A stretch of DNA of 61,113 bases from Candidatus Caldisaccharidevorator malaysiensis (GCA_025057575.1 JANXBO010000012.1:1-61113); one strand, 5' to 3'; shown: positions 16,400 to 25,176, numbered from the stretch's first letter. Numbers and translations are program-made. Notes: a model not told the origin generated them from the sequence alone.

Positions 16400-17941
16400 A
16401 TGAAAAAGAGTGCCCTGATCGTTCTGCTCCTCGTCGTCCCAATTGCAGTGGGTCAGGAAAAAATTATCTCCCCTACCCAGTGGTTTTTGAATCGGATCGC
16501 TGCTGGGAAAGAAAGTCCTTATGAAATGCCGGCTTACGGGGAAGTCGTCCTTTTTGGGACAGAGGATGAAAACCAATTGCTGAAGGTTCGGGTCCTGTCG
16601 TCTGGAAGAGGCGAGGGGATTGAGAGTGGGGTCCCTTACCGAGGGCGGTCCTCGCTGATGGTCCTTTGCTACGGGTACGGGTCCGGTGGCGGGGTGGAGT
16701 TGGGGCGACCCGTCCGCATTTCCCGATCTTTGAAGGATTACGACCTTGTCATCACACTGATTCCCCCGGTGCCAATGGTTGAGACGAGACCACAGCCGGG
16801 TGCGCCCGGAGCCCCTGGGGCACCGGGATTGCCGGGCGTGGGTGAGGGCGCCGGTGCCGGTGGACCAGCCGGAGGAGCGCCCGGTCAGCCGGGGTTAGGT
16901 CTGCCTGGTCGCGGACCTGGGATGCCGGGAGGAATGGGTCCGGGTATGCCTGGGGCAATGGGTCCGGGTATGCCAGGCGGGATGTTTGGCGGACCGGGAA
17001 TGGCGGGACCCGGCTTTGGTGGGGGACCAGGTCCCCTTGGTCCTGGTGGATTCGGTCCCGGTTTTGCCGGTCCCGGAGTAGGAGGTCCAGGGTTCGCAGG
17101 TCCCGGTGGTCTGTTTGGCGGTCCGCAGATGGGAGGCGCCCTTGGTGGGCTTCCTGGTGGCTTAATACCCGGATTGGGGGGACGCACCCGAGGCTTCCGC
17201 AGGTATCTGTTTTGGGAGAACATCGCCGGCTTGGGACAGGGAACACCTTTTGGAGCCGGACCGATGGGACCGGGCGCCATGATGGGACCGGGCGCTGGTG
17301 CAGGCGGTGAGGGAATGACGTTGATCGGTCAAGGACCAGGGGGCATTTTGGGGACCGCACCCCTGACACCCTTTACCACGATGACCCATATGACCATTCA
17401 GATCGTTACGGACAAAGGAATTTTCCCCGTGGCTTTCCGCTTACCCCCCGAAGAGAGCCTGGTCAAGGAGGATGATTGGGCAACTTTCGCGATCCCCCTT
17501 CAAATGATCAGCGCTGAGCCGGAAGTGCCATTCCTCATCTATCAGGTTCTCATTACGGGTAACGCTCTTGAGGAACTGTATATCGGGCGGCTGGTTTTGC
17601 GCCCAACGCAAAAAGGGGCACCCCTCATCTTCCTTCGCACGGAAGCCGTGGAGGTCAGTGACGAACCGCCAGCCGGTCAAGAGAGGCTGCGGCGCTTCGC
17701 TATCGGTGCCAATCAGCCCTTGACGATTGAAGCACAAGTGACGGGTCTTGACTTGCCGATAGATGTCCGATGGGACTTCACACCAGACAACGGCGTTAAC
17801 TTTGACATTCCTGATGCGAGGGGGCTTAAAGTCACCTATACTTTTGAACAGCCAGGCCTCGTCACCTGTGCCGTGCGCGCACAGGACATCTTCGGTGTCT
17901 ACCCAGCAAGGGTAGAACGCTTTCGTGTGGAAGTCCGCTAA
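16400..17941 (+). CDS. Secreted collagen-like Gly/Pro-rich protein
   Basis: 513 residues. ATG 16400 follows GGAGGGAGGAA and opens a signal peptide (MKKSALIVLLLVVPIAVG). Residues about 20-125 form a folded N-terminal domain. Residues about 130-310 are a Gly-x-y-rich tract, starting with GAPGAPGAPGLPG and moving to GPGMPGGM-type and GGPG-type units. The C-terminal part is again globular and ends in a PKD/Ig-like beta-domain (TIEAQVTGLDLPIDVRWDF, VTYTFEQPGLVTCAVRA). Collagen-like tracts in bacteria serve as stalks in surface proteins, but here the pattern is irregular and Met-rich, so a triple helix is uncertain. The long antisense frames over the tract are composition artefacts. Confidence 0.85.
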   Translation: MKKSALIVLLLVVPIAVGQEKIISPTQWFLNRIAAGKESPYEMPAYGEVVLFGTEDENQLLKVRVLSSGRGEGIESGVPYRGRSSLMVLCYGYGSGGGVELGRPVRISRSLKDYDLVITLIPPVPMVETRPQPGAPGAPGAPGLPGVGEGAGAGGPAGGAPGQPGLGLPGRGPGMPGGMGPGMPGAMGPGMPGGMFGGPGMAGPGFGGGPGPLGPGGFGPGFAGPGVGGPGFAGPGGLFGGPQMGGALGGLPGGLIPGLGGRTRGFRRYLFWENIAGLGQGTPFGAGPMGPGAMMGPGAGAGGEGMTLIGQGPGGILGTAPLTPFTTMTHMTIQIVTDKGIFPVAFRLPPEESLVKEDDWATFAIPLQMISAEPEVPFLIYQVLITGNALEELYIGRLVLRPTQKGAPLIFLRTEAVEVSDEPPAGQERLRRFAIGANQPLTIEAQVTGLDLPIDVRWDFTPDNGVNFDIPDARGLKVTYTFEQPGLVTCAVRAQDIFGVYPARVERFRVEVR

Positions 17942-18005
17942 GGTGTTCGGTAAGGGAGCGGACGCAGAACGGTGAGGTCTGCTTAGAAAGGGAAGGAGTG
18001 GGACG

Positions 18006-18485
18006 ATGGCACAGACCAAGATTAAGCCCGGGGTTAAGGCGCCTGATTTTAGCCTCCCCACAACGTCCGGAGGCTCCGTAACGCTCAAAGACTTGCTGGG
18101 CAAGAACAGCCTGCTGATTTTTTGGAAGTCCACCTGTCCCTATTGCATTAATGAAGCCCCTAAACTGAGTGCGGCTCTCAAAGAGGTCGGCGATGCACTG
18201 AAGGTGACGGCAATTGCAACGGGTCGCGACACGGCGGAGGATGCGGACCGGTTCGCCAAGGAACACGGATTTCCGTTCACCGTTGCCGTAGACGAGAGCA
18301 AGTCGGCGCGGACGGCATACGGACTGCGGATCGTGCCGACCTTGTTCTGGCTGTCTCCTGACGGAACGGTGCAAGCCGTTTACGAAGGTTCATCGGCGGG
18401 GCTTCAGGAGGCGGTGGAAAGAGCCGTAGAAGCCGTCAAGAAGGGGGAAGCTGTTCCCTCCTACGATGTCGTGGGGAGCGGATGA
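18006..18485 (+). CDS. Thioredoxin-fold peroxiredoxin/TlpA-like protein
   Basis: 159 residues. Opens KPGVKAPDFSLPTTSGG, the AhpC/TSA-Redoxin start, and carries the redox motif FWKSTCPYCINEAP with both cysteines (CPYC) at about residues 43-46. RIVPTLFWLSPDG contains the cis-Pro. No signal peptide or lipobox, so probably cytosolic, unlike typical TlpA/ResA. The exact substrate is unknown. The start has a GAAGGAG site, and a strong terminator follows the stop. Confidence 0.88.
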   Translation: MAQTKIKPGVKAPDFSLPTTSGGSVTLKDLLGKNSLLIFWKSTCPYCINEAPKLSAALKEVGDALKVTAIATGRDTAEDADRFAKEHGFPFTVAVDESKSARTAYGLRIVPTLFWLSPDGTVQAVYEGSSAGLQEAVERAVEAVKKGEAVPSYDVVGSG

Positions 18486-18494
18486 GGTCCGTAA

Positions 18495-18517
18495 CCGCCT
18501 CCGTCGGAGGCTTTTTT
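18495..18517 (+). terminator. Rho-independent terminator
   Basis: A perfect GCCTCC/GGAGGC stem with a GTC loop (18497-18511) followed by six T. It closes the thioredoxin-fold gene just ten bases after its stop and separates it from the convergent RQC-HRDC gene. Confidence 0.9.
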
Positions 18518-18526
18518 CAAGGCAGG

Positions 18527-19168
18527 TTACAGTGATCGCTTCACCTCTCGGACCAGAGCGATGATCTGATAACCTGCCTTTTCCACCAATTTAGGAGTGA
18601 CGCCAGGGAGAGCGGCGAGGTCTTCCAAGGTAATTGGTCTTTTCTTTAGTATCCGCAGGATGAGATCGTCAGCGAGCAGCTCGGAACGGCGCCGACCAGC
18701 AGACAATTGTCCCCGTAAAAGTAACAGTTTCCACAAAAGCCTCCGGTGGCGTCGCTCCACTAAGCGAACGGTCGGAAGGGGGGGCAAGGAGATTGCATCC
18801 TGACTGAGGAACCGCTGCCCCTCTTCGGTCAGGTGCAGTCCACGCTTTTCTTTGAGAAAGCCGATGCGCACCAGTTCTTTCAAAAAGGTCTCCACTTGCT
18901 CCAAAGGAGTCGGCAGGAAAGTGCCCCAACTTTCGGTGCGCGCAATGTAGGAAAGCCAATCCGAGCGCACTTCCCCCTTCAAAATTCGGGCGATGGTCTT
19001 GAGGCTGAGTGCCGCCGGCATTGTTTCTGCCACGCACGACAAAGCCTCCCGCACACCCCGCTCTGCCGACGAGCCCCTCTGGTATGCGACCGAAACTTTC
19101 TGGGATTCCACTACTGTCTGACCCTGTTCTTCAGTTTGTGATCTTTTTTCCCTTGTTTTGGCTTCCAC
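18527..19168 (-). CDS. Orphan RQC-HRDC domain protein (RecQ C-terminus without helicase)
   Basis: 213 residues. After a charged N-terminal tail (about 1-35), residues about 40-125 match an RQC winged-helix domain: REALSCVAETMPAALSLKTIARILKG is the helix-wing start, and GFLKEKRGLHLTEEGQRFL the final strand. Residues about 145-210 match an HRDC domain (RRSELLADDLILRILKKRP, LAALPGVTPKLVEKAG). In RecQ these follow the DEAH helicase and zinc domains; here there is no helicase in frame or next to it. The start is likely GTG 19168 with AAGGGGAA upstream. It may be a stand-alone DNA-structure-binding protein, or derived from a decayed RecQ. Domain calls are by eye but agree in order and spacing. Confidence 0.75.
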   Translation of the reverse strand: MEAKTREKRSQTEEQGQTVVESQKVSVAYQRGSSAERGVREALSCVAETMPAALSLKTIARILKGEVRSDWLSYIARTESWGTFLPTPLEQVETFLKELVRIGFLKEKRGLHLTEEGQRFLSQDAISLPPLPTVRLVERRHRRLLWKLLLLRGQLSAGRRRSELLADDLILRILKKRPITLEDLAALPGVTPKLVEKAGYQIIALVREVKRSL

Positions 19169-19218
19169 AGACCATTCCCCTTTATTCCTTATTCGCTTTT
19201 TTCAGAAGGGGTTGATCC

Positions 19219-19869
19219 TTACGGTTCAAAAGCCAGAAACGGGTTGGAGGCTTTTTCTTGCCCGATGGTCGTTTCCGGACCGTGACCGGGGTGGACAATG
19301 GTAGATTCCGGTAGAGTCAGGATCCTTTTTAACGATTGCTTCATTGCCTGGGGATCGCCTCCCGGAAAGTCGGTGCGACCGACAGATCCCGAAAAAAGAA
19401 GGTCACCGGAGAAGAGGTGAAGGGGTTCCAAGGAAAGGAGAAAGCATAAGTGCCCTGGGCTATGACCGGGGGTTTGCCACACTTCCAGACGGTAGTGACC
19501 AAAAAAGAGGACATCCCCTTCCTTCAAGAACCCATCAGGCTCAGGGACAGGTGGGGCGTTCCAGCCGAAGAGAAACGCCTGCTGATCTGCCTCTCGGGCG
19601 ATGGACCAATCTTTTTCGGGCATTAAAAAAGTTGCCCCGAAAAGGGTCTTGAAGGGACGGGCACCCAAAATGTGGTCAAAATGACCGTGGGTGGCCAATA
19701 AATAGCGGATCGCCAGCCCCATCTCGTTGACCGCCTTTTCCAGATCGGGGCAACTGTCGCCGGGATCAATGATGATCCCTTCTCGGGTCTCTTGGCATCC
19801 AACGAGATAACAGTTGCTCTGAAGAGGACTGACGACGAAGCGGCGAATGAAAATAGGTCCAACGGTCAT
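19219..19869 (-). CDS. MBL-fold metallohydrolase, glyoxalase II-like
   Basis: 216 residues. Zinc-site motifs are complete: THGHFDH (about 60-66), TPGHSPGHL (about 131-139), FSGDLLFSGSVGRTD (about 153-167) and HPGHGPET. This matches the short glyoxalase II-like YcbL/GloB2 group, which hydrolyses S-D-lactoylglutathione-type thioesters or acts as persulfide dioxygenase. It begins with the usual FVVSPLQSNCYLV strand. It follows the TPR gene closely on the same strand (3 nt apart). Confidence 0.9.
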   Translation of the reverse strand: MTVGPIFIRRFVVSPLQSNCYLVGCQETREGIIIDPGDSCPDLEKAVNEMGLAIRYLLATHGHFDHILGARPFKTLFGATFLMPEKDWSIAREADQQAFLFGWNAPPVPEPDGFLKEGDVLFFGHYRLEVWQTPGHSPGHLCFLLSLEPLHLFSGDLLFSGSVGRTDFPGGDPQAMKQSLKRILTLPESTIVHPGHGPETTIGQEKASNPFLAFEP

Positions 19870-19872
19870 TGG

Positions 19873-20745
19873 TTAGGTCCCTATAGTCTGACCCGTCATT
19901 TCTTTCTGCTTCTGTGCCTCTAAAACTTCGTCAAGGGCTTTGCGGGCTTGCTGGTAGGACGGATCTATTCGCAGACTCTCTTCCAATTCTCTCCGCGCTT
20001 TATTCAAATCACCTAACCGATAATAGACCATCCCCAGATGATACCGAACTTCAGCACTATTGGGATCGCCCTGGACGGATTTCTCAATAAGGGGAAGAGC
20101 CCGCTGGTAGTCCCCCTTCTGATAGTAGACCCAACCCAGGCTGTCCAAAAAAGCAGGCTCGTTAGGTCGCTTTTTCAGAGCCTTCTTAATCATTTCTTCG
20201 GCTTCGTCCAGCCGCTCGCCTCTCTCAGCCAGAAGGTAACCGTAGTTGTTGAGGACAACAGGGTTATCCGGATCCCTCTTAAGAGCCTCTTGGTAGAACC
20301 GAATGGCTTGGTTTGGCTGCCCTTGGAAGTAAGAAAGGTCTGCGAGGGCACCGTAGAGGAAAGACTGGATGGCGGTCGTCGGTGCCTGCTGGATCGCCTC
20401 TTCTGCGTCGCTCCAGCGCCCTTGCTGGCTGAGGCTTAGCACCAAAATTTCCCACCCGGTAGCGTTATCAGGGCTCACCTTGATAGCCTGCCTTGCCTTT
20501 TGCTCCGCTTGGACCCAATCCCCTCTCTCCACGGCGCTCAAGGCATCCTGAAGAAGTCCTGTTACTCGGAGCCTTCTGGCAAAGGTTCCTGGTCGGACGA
20601 ATTGCCCTACTCTTTGCAGCCACTGCCGAGATTCCTGATCCCACGGCTTCAAGGCAACCGTGGCGACGACCAGTCCCCCGACCACCAGAATGCACACTAA
20701 ATAGGAGAAAAGGTGCCTTCGTTCCCGTGAGGTGCGCTGCATCAT
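19873..20745 (-). CDS. Membrane-anchored TPR protein
   Basis: 290 residues. One N-terminal membrane helix (LFSYLVCILVVGGLVVATVAL) is followed by about five tetratricopeptide repeats, e.g. ATGWEILVLSLSQQGRWSDA, NPVVLNNYGYLLAERGE and PAFLDSLGWVYYQKGDY. These form a protein-interaction scaffold. The start is a tandem ATGATG with AGGGGAC upstream. Partner unknown; the repeats probably face the periplasm or the outside. Confidence 0.85.
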   Translation of the reverse strand: MMQRTSRERRHLFSYLVCILVVGGLVVATVALKPWDQESRQWLQRVGQFVRPGTFARRLRVTGLLQDALSAVERGDWVQAEQKARQAIKVSPDNATGWEILVLSLSQQGRWSDAEEAIQQAPTTAIQSFLYGALADLSYFQGQPNQAIRFYQEALKRDPDNPVVLNNYGYLLAERGERLDEAEEMIKKALKKRPNEPAFLDSLGWVYYQKGDYQRALPLIEKSVQGDPNSAEVRYHLGMVYYRLGDLNKARRELEESLRIDPSYQQARKALDEVLEAQKQKEMTGQTIGT

Positions 20746-20770
20746 CGTCCCCTATAAAAGTTTACCAAAA

Positions 20771-20782
20771 GACCGATCGGTC
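20771..20782. promoter_or_regulatory. 12-bp perfect palindrome upstream of TPR gene
   Basis: GACCGATCGGTC is a perfect dyad 26 bp before the TPR gene start, within the otherwise featureless 244-bp gap to prmC. Its position suits an operator. No regulator gene is adjacent, and chance is possible. Confidence 0.3.
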
Positions 20783-20989
20783 AGTTCCGATAAGCCTGGT
20801 AAAGTTGAGCAAGGTGCTCTGTGTTGCTGCTCCATTCGCCATCGGTGCCTGCCGAGGCGAACCCAACCGATGGAAGAAGTCGCCAGCTCCCACGGCAATG
20901 TCCTCATCGCCTTCCTTGTTCAATATGTCACAGAAATCCAATGGCCTCAGTGATGCAGGGCATTCTCTATCCCTGTCCATCGTCAGCAA

Positions 20990-21901
20990 TCAACACTCTA
21001 AGTCGCTCGGTCGGGCGATGACGACTCTTTCGTGCCCGCTCCAGTCTTTCTGGATTTTTTCTAACGCCCATTTAGCCTCTGTTAACAATTTTTTGACGGG
21101 TGACACTTGTGAAAAGCCGATCTCCAAAGCGAGGAATCCGTCGGGTTTCAAATATTGCTGGGTTGGCTGGCTCAAGAGGCGCCGAACAACGGCGAGACCG
21201 TCCGGACCGCCTTTAAGCGCCAGGGCAGGTTCGTGGTCTTTCACCTCTGGGGGCAACAAAGTCCACTCGTCATCGGCGATATACGGAAGGTTGGCGACGA
21301 TAGCATCCAGCCTTTCTCCTTGAAGAGCCTGTGAAAGACCTTCGGCAAGGTCGCAAGACAGTAAGTGGATCCGGTCTGTATAGCCGAGGCGTTGGACATT
21401 TTCCTGTGCCACTGTTAGGGCGGCTGTAGAGACATCGGTCGCCCAGACAACGGCATCGGGAATCAGATGGGCGATGGCGCAGGCAATGGCGCCGGAGCCC
21501 GTTCCAATGTCGGCAATTTTGGGCTGTGCCTTTCCTGCAAGGAACTTTACAACCTCCTCAACCAGTATCTCCGTCTCCTGCCTGGGGATCATCACTCTTT
21601 CATCAACAAAAAGTTCCAGACCGCAGAAAAAGGATCGCTTCAAAAGGTAAGCAAGAGGCTTTCGGGCTTGACGCTGACGGATGAAACCAACAAAGGTCTT
21701 CATTTGGGCGGTGCTGAGGCAGCGATATCGTTCCAAAAACAGCAAGGATCTGGGTAAAGCAATGACTTCACTGAGGAGCCATTGGGCGTCGGTCTCAGGC
21801 TCAGGGACACCGGCGCCTTTGAGGGTCTCAATTGCCCACTCCAGTGCTGCCCCGACAGTGAGAGGCTGTTTGATCGCCGTCCCTTCTTCTTTCGGCACCA
21901 T
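20990..21901 (-). CDS. prmC: Peptide chain release factor glutamine N5-methyltransferase PrmC
   Basis: 303 residues from ATG 21901, which starts one base after the TAA of the upstream oxidoreductase. PrmC methylates the Gln of the GGQ motif of release factors. The N-terminal helical domain is followed by the SAM-binding fold: RQETEILVEEV, IADIGTGSGAIACAIA, WATDVSTAAL. The catalytic motif is NLPY (VANLPYIAD) rather than the common NPPY; this variant is known in some lineages. ALEIGFSQ is near the end. The reading frame continues upstream to 21994, but that part overlaps the neighbouring gene. Confidence 0.93.
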   Translation of the reverse strand: MVPKEEGTAIKQPLTVGAALEWAIETLKGAGVPEPETDAQWLLSEVIALPRSLLFLERYRCLSTAQMKTFVGFIRQRQARKPLAYLLKRSFFCGLELFVDERVMIPRQETEILVEEVVKFLAGKAQPKIADIGTGSGAIACAIAHLIPDAVVWATDVSTAALTVAQENVQRLGYTDRIHLLSCDLAEGLSQALQGERLDAIVANLPYIADDEWTLLPPEVKDHEPALALKGGPDGLAVVRRLLSQPTQQYLKPDGFLALEIGFSQVSPVKKLLTEAKWALEKIQKDWSGHERVVIARPSDLEC

Positions 21902-21902
21902 T

Positions 21903-23198
21903 TTAGGCGGGAAGTTTCCAAGGGCTTCGGTAAGGGCGTGCCAGCAAATTGTTTGCCATTGGGTTCCCAATGATCTTCTTGCCCCGATCGTCAAAGACGA
22001 TCCGCTGCTTCACTTGATAGGCGATATCGCCCAAACTGATGGCTAACTGGATCCAGTAATGATAGGCATAGGAGCAACTGCACTCCTGCCGAGTCTTGAT
22101 GGCATTAATCCATTCACGGGTATGCCCCGGCGAGCGGGGCAAAGAGGGCGGTGGCAGGTCTTTTTCACTGATGCGGTCCCCCTCGGGAACCAATTTGCGG
22201 ATGTTGTAATCGGCAAACAGGGTGCCATTGGTCCCCTGAAAGATGATGCCCAGCCTTCGCCCAATTCCCAGTCCGCCCTGAAGTTCGTATCCGTAACTGG
22301 ACACTTCTGAATGGGTCCAGGTAAGGATCAGCGTGCCATAGTCGTAAACGGCTTCTAAAGTGTCCGGGACATCGGTGCAGTCCGTGAGGGCAAAGCGTCC
22401 CCCTATGGCAGTGACGGCAAGGGGCGCTTTCAGTTCCAGCGCCCAGAAGGGTAGATCCAAGATATGAGGCGCCATATTGTGAAGAAGTCCCAAACCGGCA
22501 TAATCCTGGAAAAAGTAGTGGCGCTCAAAGATGGGTCTTTTAAAGGGTCTTAACGGGGCGGGACCGCACCAAAAATCCCAATCCAAACCCTCGGGAGGAT
22601 CTGAATCAGGGGGGTGACCAAAACCGTTAGGAGAAATATTTTCATTGCAGAAGCAGCGGACCATCGTAATGGTCCCCAAGATACCCGAACGGATGATCTC
22701 CACGACCCGATGAAAGTTTTCTGTTGCGTGCATCTGAGTGCCAATTTGAGTCACCCTTTTATGCACCGTCGCCGCCTCCAACATTGCCGTCGCTTCTGCA
22801 ACGGTCAAGCACATCGGTTTTTCGCAATAGACATCTTTGCCCGCCTGACAGGCAAGGACGCTATTGAGGGCGTGCCAGTGGGGCGGTGTGGCGATGACGA
22901 CGGCATCTAAGTCCTTTCTGTCTAACAAATGGCGAAAGTCCGAGTAGCCTTTCGCTCTGCCTCCCGTCGCCGCAACCGCCTGATCCACCCGTGGCGCATA
23001 CACATCGCTAACAGCAATGATCTCCACGTCAGGGAAGGTCTTAAATTCGTTGAGAAGCCCCATTCCCCTTGGACCCACACCGATAAAACCTAAACCGACC
23101 CGATCGTTGGCTCCGAAAACGGATCGGGAAAGGATCAAACTGGCACCGATGCCAGCGCTTCCTTTCAAAAATTCCCGCCGACCCATAACAGGTCCCAC
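21903..23198 (-). CDS. Tat-exported Gfo/Idh/MocA family oxidoreductase
   Basis: 431 residues. A GTG at 23198 is eight bases after AAGGAGGGGAG and is a better start than the internal ATG. The N-terminus has a twin-arginine signal (GRREFLKGSAGIGASLIL). The Rossmann fold opens VGLGFIGVGPRG, and the family motif is CEKPMCLTVAEA (about residue 140). The C-terminal half is the alpha/beta substrate domain. These enzymes oxidise or epimerise sugars with tightly bound NAD(P), which is why they are exported folded by Tat. It follows the sugar-binding protein gene on the same strand, suggesting extracytoplasmic processing of the imported sugar. Confidence 0.9.
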   Translation of the reverse strand: MGPVMGRREFLKGSAGIGASLILSRSVFGANDRVGLGFIGVGPRGMGLLNEFKTFPDVEIIAVSDVYAPRVDQAVAATGGRAKGYSDFRHLLDRKDLDAVVIATPPHWHALNSVLACQAGKDVYCEKPMCLTVAEATAMLEAATVHKRVTQIGTQMHATENFHRVVEIIRSGILGTITMVRCFCNENISPNGFGHPPDSDPPEGLDWDFWCGPAPLRPFKRPIFERHYFFQDYAGLGLLHNMAPHILDLPFWALELKAPLAVTAIGGRFALTDCTDVPDTLEAVYDYGTLILTWTHSEVSSYGYELQGGLGIGRRLGIIFQGTNGTLFADYNIRKLVPEGDRISEKDLPPPSLPRSPGHTREWINAIKTRQECSCSYAYHYWIQLAISLGDIAYQVKQRIVFDDRGKKIIGNPMANNLLARPYRSPWKLPA

Positions 23199-23211
23199 TT
23201 GACTCCCCTCC

Positions 23212-24177
23212 TTACTGCCCAAGAGCGCTTGGCTTCGCCAGTAGCATTTTCCTTGCCTGCTCTGGACGAATAATGTCCACACCTGTATCCACTCTTGTTG
23301 GGATTTTTTCCCCCTCTAACGCTTTCTTCAGAAACTCTACCGAAAGATACCCCATCCGGTAAGGTCTCTGCTCAATGATGGCTTGGACGACCCCTTCAGC
23401 GCAGAAGCGAAGGGTGTCCGGAATAGCATCAAAACCAACGACTTTAACTTGTCCGGCTTTGCCGGCTGCCGCAACCGCCTGAGCGGCACCCGGAGCCCCC
23501 GGCGCATTGACGCCGAAGATTCCCTTCAGGTCGGGATGACCCGTCAAAGCGTTTTCCGTTATGTTGAGCGCCAAGGTCTGATCGCTCTGGCAGGCTTGTT
23601 CTGGTAAAAGACGAACTCTTGGATGCTTCGCCATTACCCGACGAAAGCCCTTTATTCGCTCCATCAGATTGTGAGCCCCGGGAACACCGTTGATGATGAG
23701 GACTTTTCCTTTCCCCTGAATCAAGCGAGCCAGTTCCTCCCCTGCCAAAGCACCTGCTTTTTCATTGTCGGTTCCGATGTAAGCCAGTTTTTTGTCGGTC
23801 TTAGCGTCCGAGTCAACAGTAACAACGGGAATTTTCCTTCGCCAGATTTTTTCAATAACGGGGACAAGGGCGGAGGCATCGCACGGGGAGATCGCCAGAC
23901 CGTCAATGCCCCTGACGACAAGGTTCTCCACAATGTCCATCTGCTTGTCCACTTCCGTCTCAGCGGACGGACCGACGAAAATTAACTCAACGCCCAGTCG
24001 TCTGGCAGCGGCTTCGGCTCCCTTTCGGCATCGGACCCAGTATTCCCCTGTGAGCGCCTTGGGGACCAGGGCGATCCGCCATTTTTTCTCTTTTTTCTGA
24101 GGTAGCCCCCACCCGACCAATGCCACGATCACAAAGATCACAAAAAGCATCAGTGTCCCGACCAGTTTTGTTCTCAC
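23212..24177 (-). CDS. Sugar ABC transporter substrate-binding protein (RbsB-like)
   Basis: 321 residues. An N-terminal hydrophobic segment (LMLFVIFVIVALVGWGL) acts as signal or membrane anchor; no lipobox Cys is present. The periplasmic-binding-protein type I fold follows: RIALVPKALTGEYW, IVENLVVRGIDGLAISPCDA, VVTVDSDA, AYIGTDNEKAGALAGE, VVGFDAIPDTLRFCAEGVV. It delivers a monosaccharide to the permease encoded just upstream. The start is GTG with AGGGGGCG ahead of it. The ligand cannot be told from sequence. Confidence 0.92.
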   Translation of the reverse strand: MRTKLVGTLMLFVIFVIVALVGWGLPQKKEKKWRIALVPKALTGEYWVRCRKGAEAAARRLGVELIFVGPSAETEVDKQMDIVENLVVRGIDGLAISPCDASALVPVIEKIWRRKIPVVTVDSDAKTDKKLAYIGTDNEKAGALAGEELARLIQGKGKVLIINGVPGAHNLMERIKGFRRVMAKHPRVRLLPEQACQSDQTLALNITENALTGHPDLKGIFGVNAPGAPGAAQAVAAAGKAGQVKVVGFDAIPDTLRFCAEGVVQAIIEQRPYRMGYLSVEFLKKALEGEKIPTRVDTGVDIIRPEQARKMLLAKPSALGQ

Positions 24178-24189
24178 ACTTTCGCCCCC

Positions 24190-25176
24190 TTAGCGACGCC
24201 TCCAAATCAGATAATCTAAAGCAACGGCAATGATGATAACGAGACCGATGACGACCTTTTGCCAGAATGCCGAGACATCCAAAAGGACCATCCCGTTTCG
24301 GAGGACACCGATTAAGACGGCACCGATCGCTGCACCCAGAACCGATCCCTGACCACCCATCAGGGAAACACCGCCGATGACGGCGGAGGCGATGGCATCC
24401 AGTTCGTAACCGAGGGCGTCGGAAGGACGGGCAGAACCGAGCCGGGCACTGGACAATAACCCCGCAAGGGACGACAGCAAGCCACTGAACGAATAAGCGA
24501 ACAGTTTGACCCCTCTTACGGGCACTCCCGAAAGATGCGCCGCCGCCTCGTTGCCGCCGATAGCATACAGGTACCGACCGATGCGAGTCACCTTCAGCAT
24601 CAACCAGGTCACCAGCACCACCACCAGGGCAACGATCGCGGGCACCGGCACAAGGGCGATCTCGCCTTGCCCCCAAAACTTCATTGCATCAGGAAGTCCG
24701 GAAATCTGAAACCCGCCTGTCAGAACCTCGGCAAGCCCCCGAGCAATGCTCATCATTCCCAAAGTGGCAACAAAGGGCGGGAGGCGAAGAAAGGCGACCC
24801 CACAGCCGTTAATGAGCCCAGCGCTCAGACCGATAAGGAGCCCGATGGCTGAAGCCCAAATCCAATCCCAGCCCGCCACCACTGACAAGTAAGCGGTCAC
24901 ACAAGAGGCGAGCGCCCATACGGATGCGATACTCAGGTCAATCCCCGCTGTGATAATGACAACGCTGACCCCGCACGCCATTATGGCGTTGAACGAGACC
25001 TGCCGAAGGACTAAAAGAATATTCTCCTGAGTTAAAAAAAGATCCGCCCCCGCCTTGAGACGGGTAGCGAAACTTAACCCCGCGCACACGAGGCATAAGC
25101 CCAATAACGAACTAATTTGAGGAGCCGAAAAACGGTAGTTGCCGATGATGGTCCATAGGAACTTCTTCGTCAGCAA
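24190..25176 (-). CDS. Sugar ABC transporter permease (RbsC-like)
   Basis: 328 residues with 8-10 hydrophobic helices. BPD_transp_2 motifs are clear: ITAGIDLSIASVWAL, FVATLGMMSIARGLAEVLTGG, GRYLYAIGGNEAAAHLSGVP (the loop that contacts the ATPase) and VIGGVSLMGGQGSVLGAAIGA. It forms the membrane channel for the binding protein encoded downstream. The start is probably TTG 25176 after GAGAGGTGG. The ATP-binding subunit normally preceding it is not in this window. Confidence 0.92.
   Translation of the reverse strand: MLTKKFLWTIIGNYRFSAPQISSLLGLCLVCAGLSFATRLKAGADLFLTQENILLVLRQVSFNAIMACGVSVVIITAGIDLSIASVWALASCVTAYLSVVAGWDWIWASAIGLLIGLSAGLINGCGVAFLRLPPFVATLGMMSIARGLAEVLTGGFQISGLPDAMKFWGQGEIALVPVPAIVALVVVLVTWLMLKVTRIGRYLYAIGGNEAAAHLSGVPVRGVKLFAYSFSGLLSSLAGLLSSARLGSARPSDALGYELDAIASAVIGGVSLMGGQGSVLGAAIGAVLIGVLRNGMVLLDVSAFWQKVVIGLVIIIAVALDYLIWRRR

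Noticed and set aside
16752-17369. Long antisense frames (also 16885-17280 minus) over the collagen-like tract
   Set aside because: Composition effect: Gly-Pro codons give stop-free reverse frames; no ribosome site or family signal.
20493-21323. 276-codon plus-strand frame opposite the TPR and prmC genes
   Set aside because: Crosses two genes antisense; Ser/Pro-rich shadow with no ribosome site.
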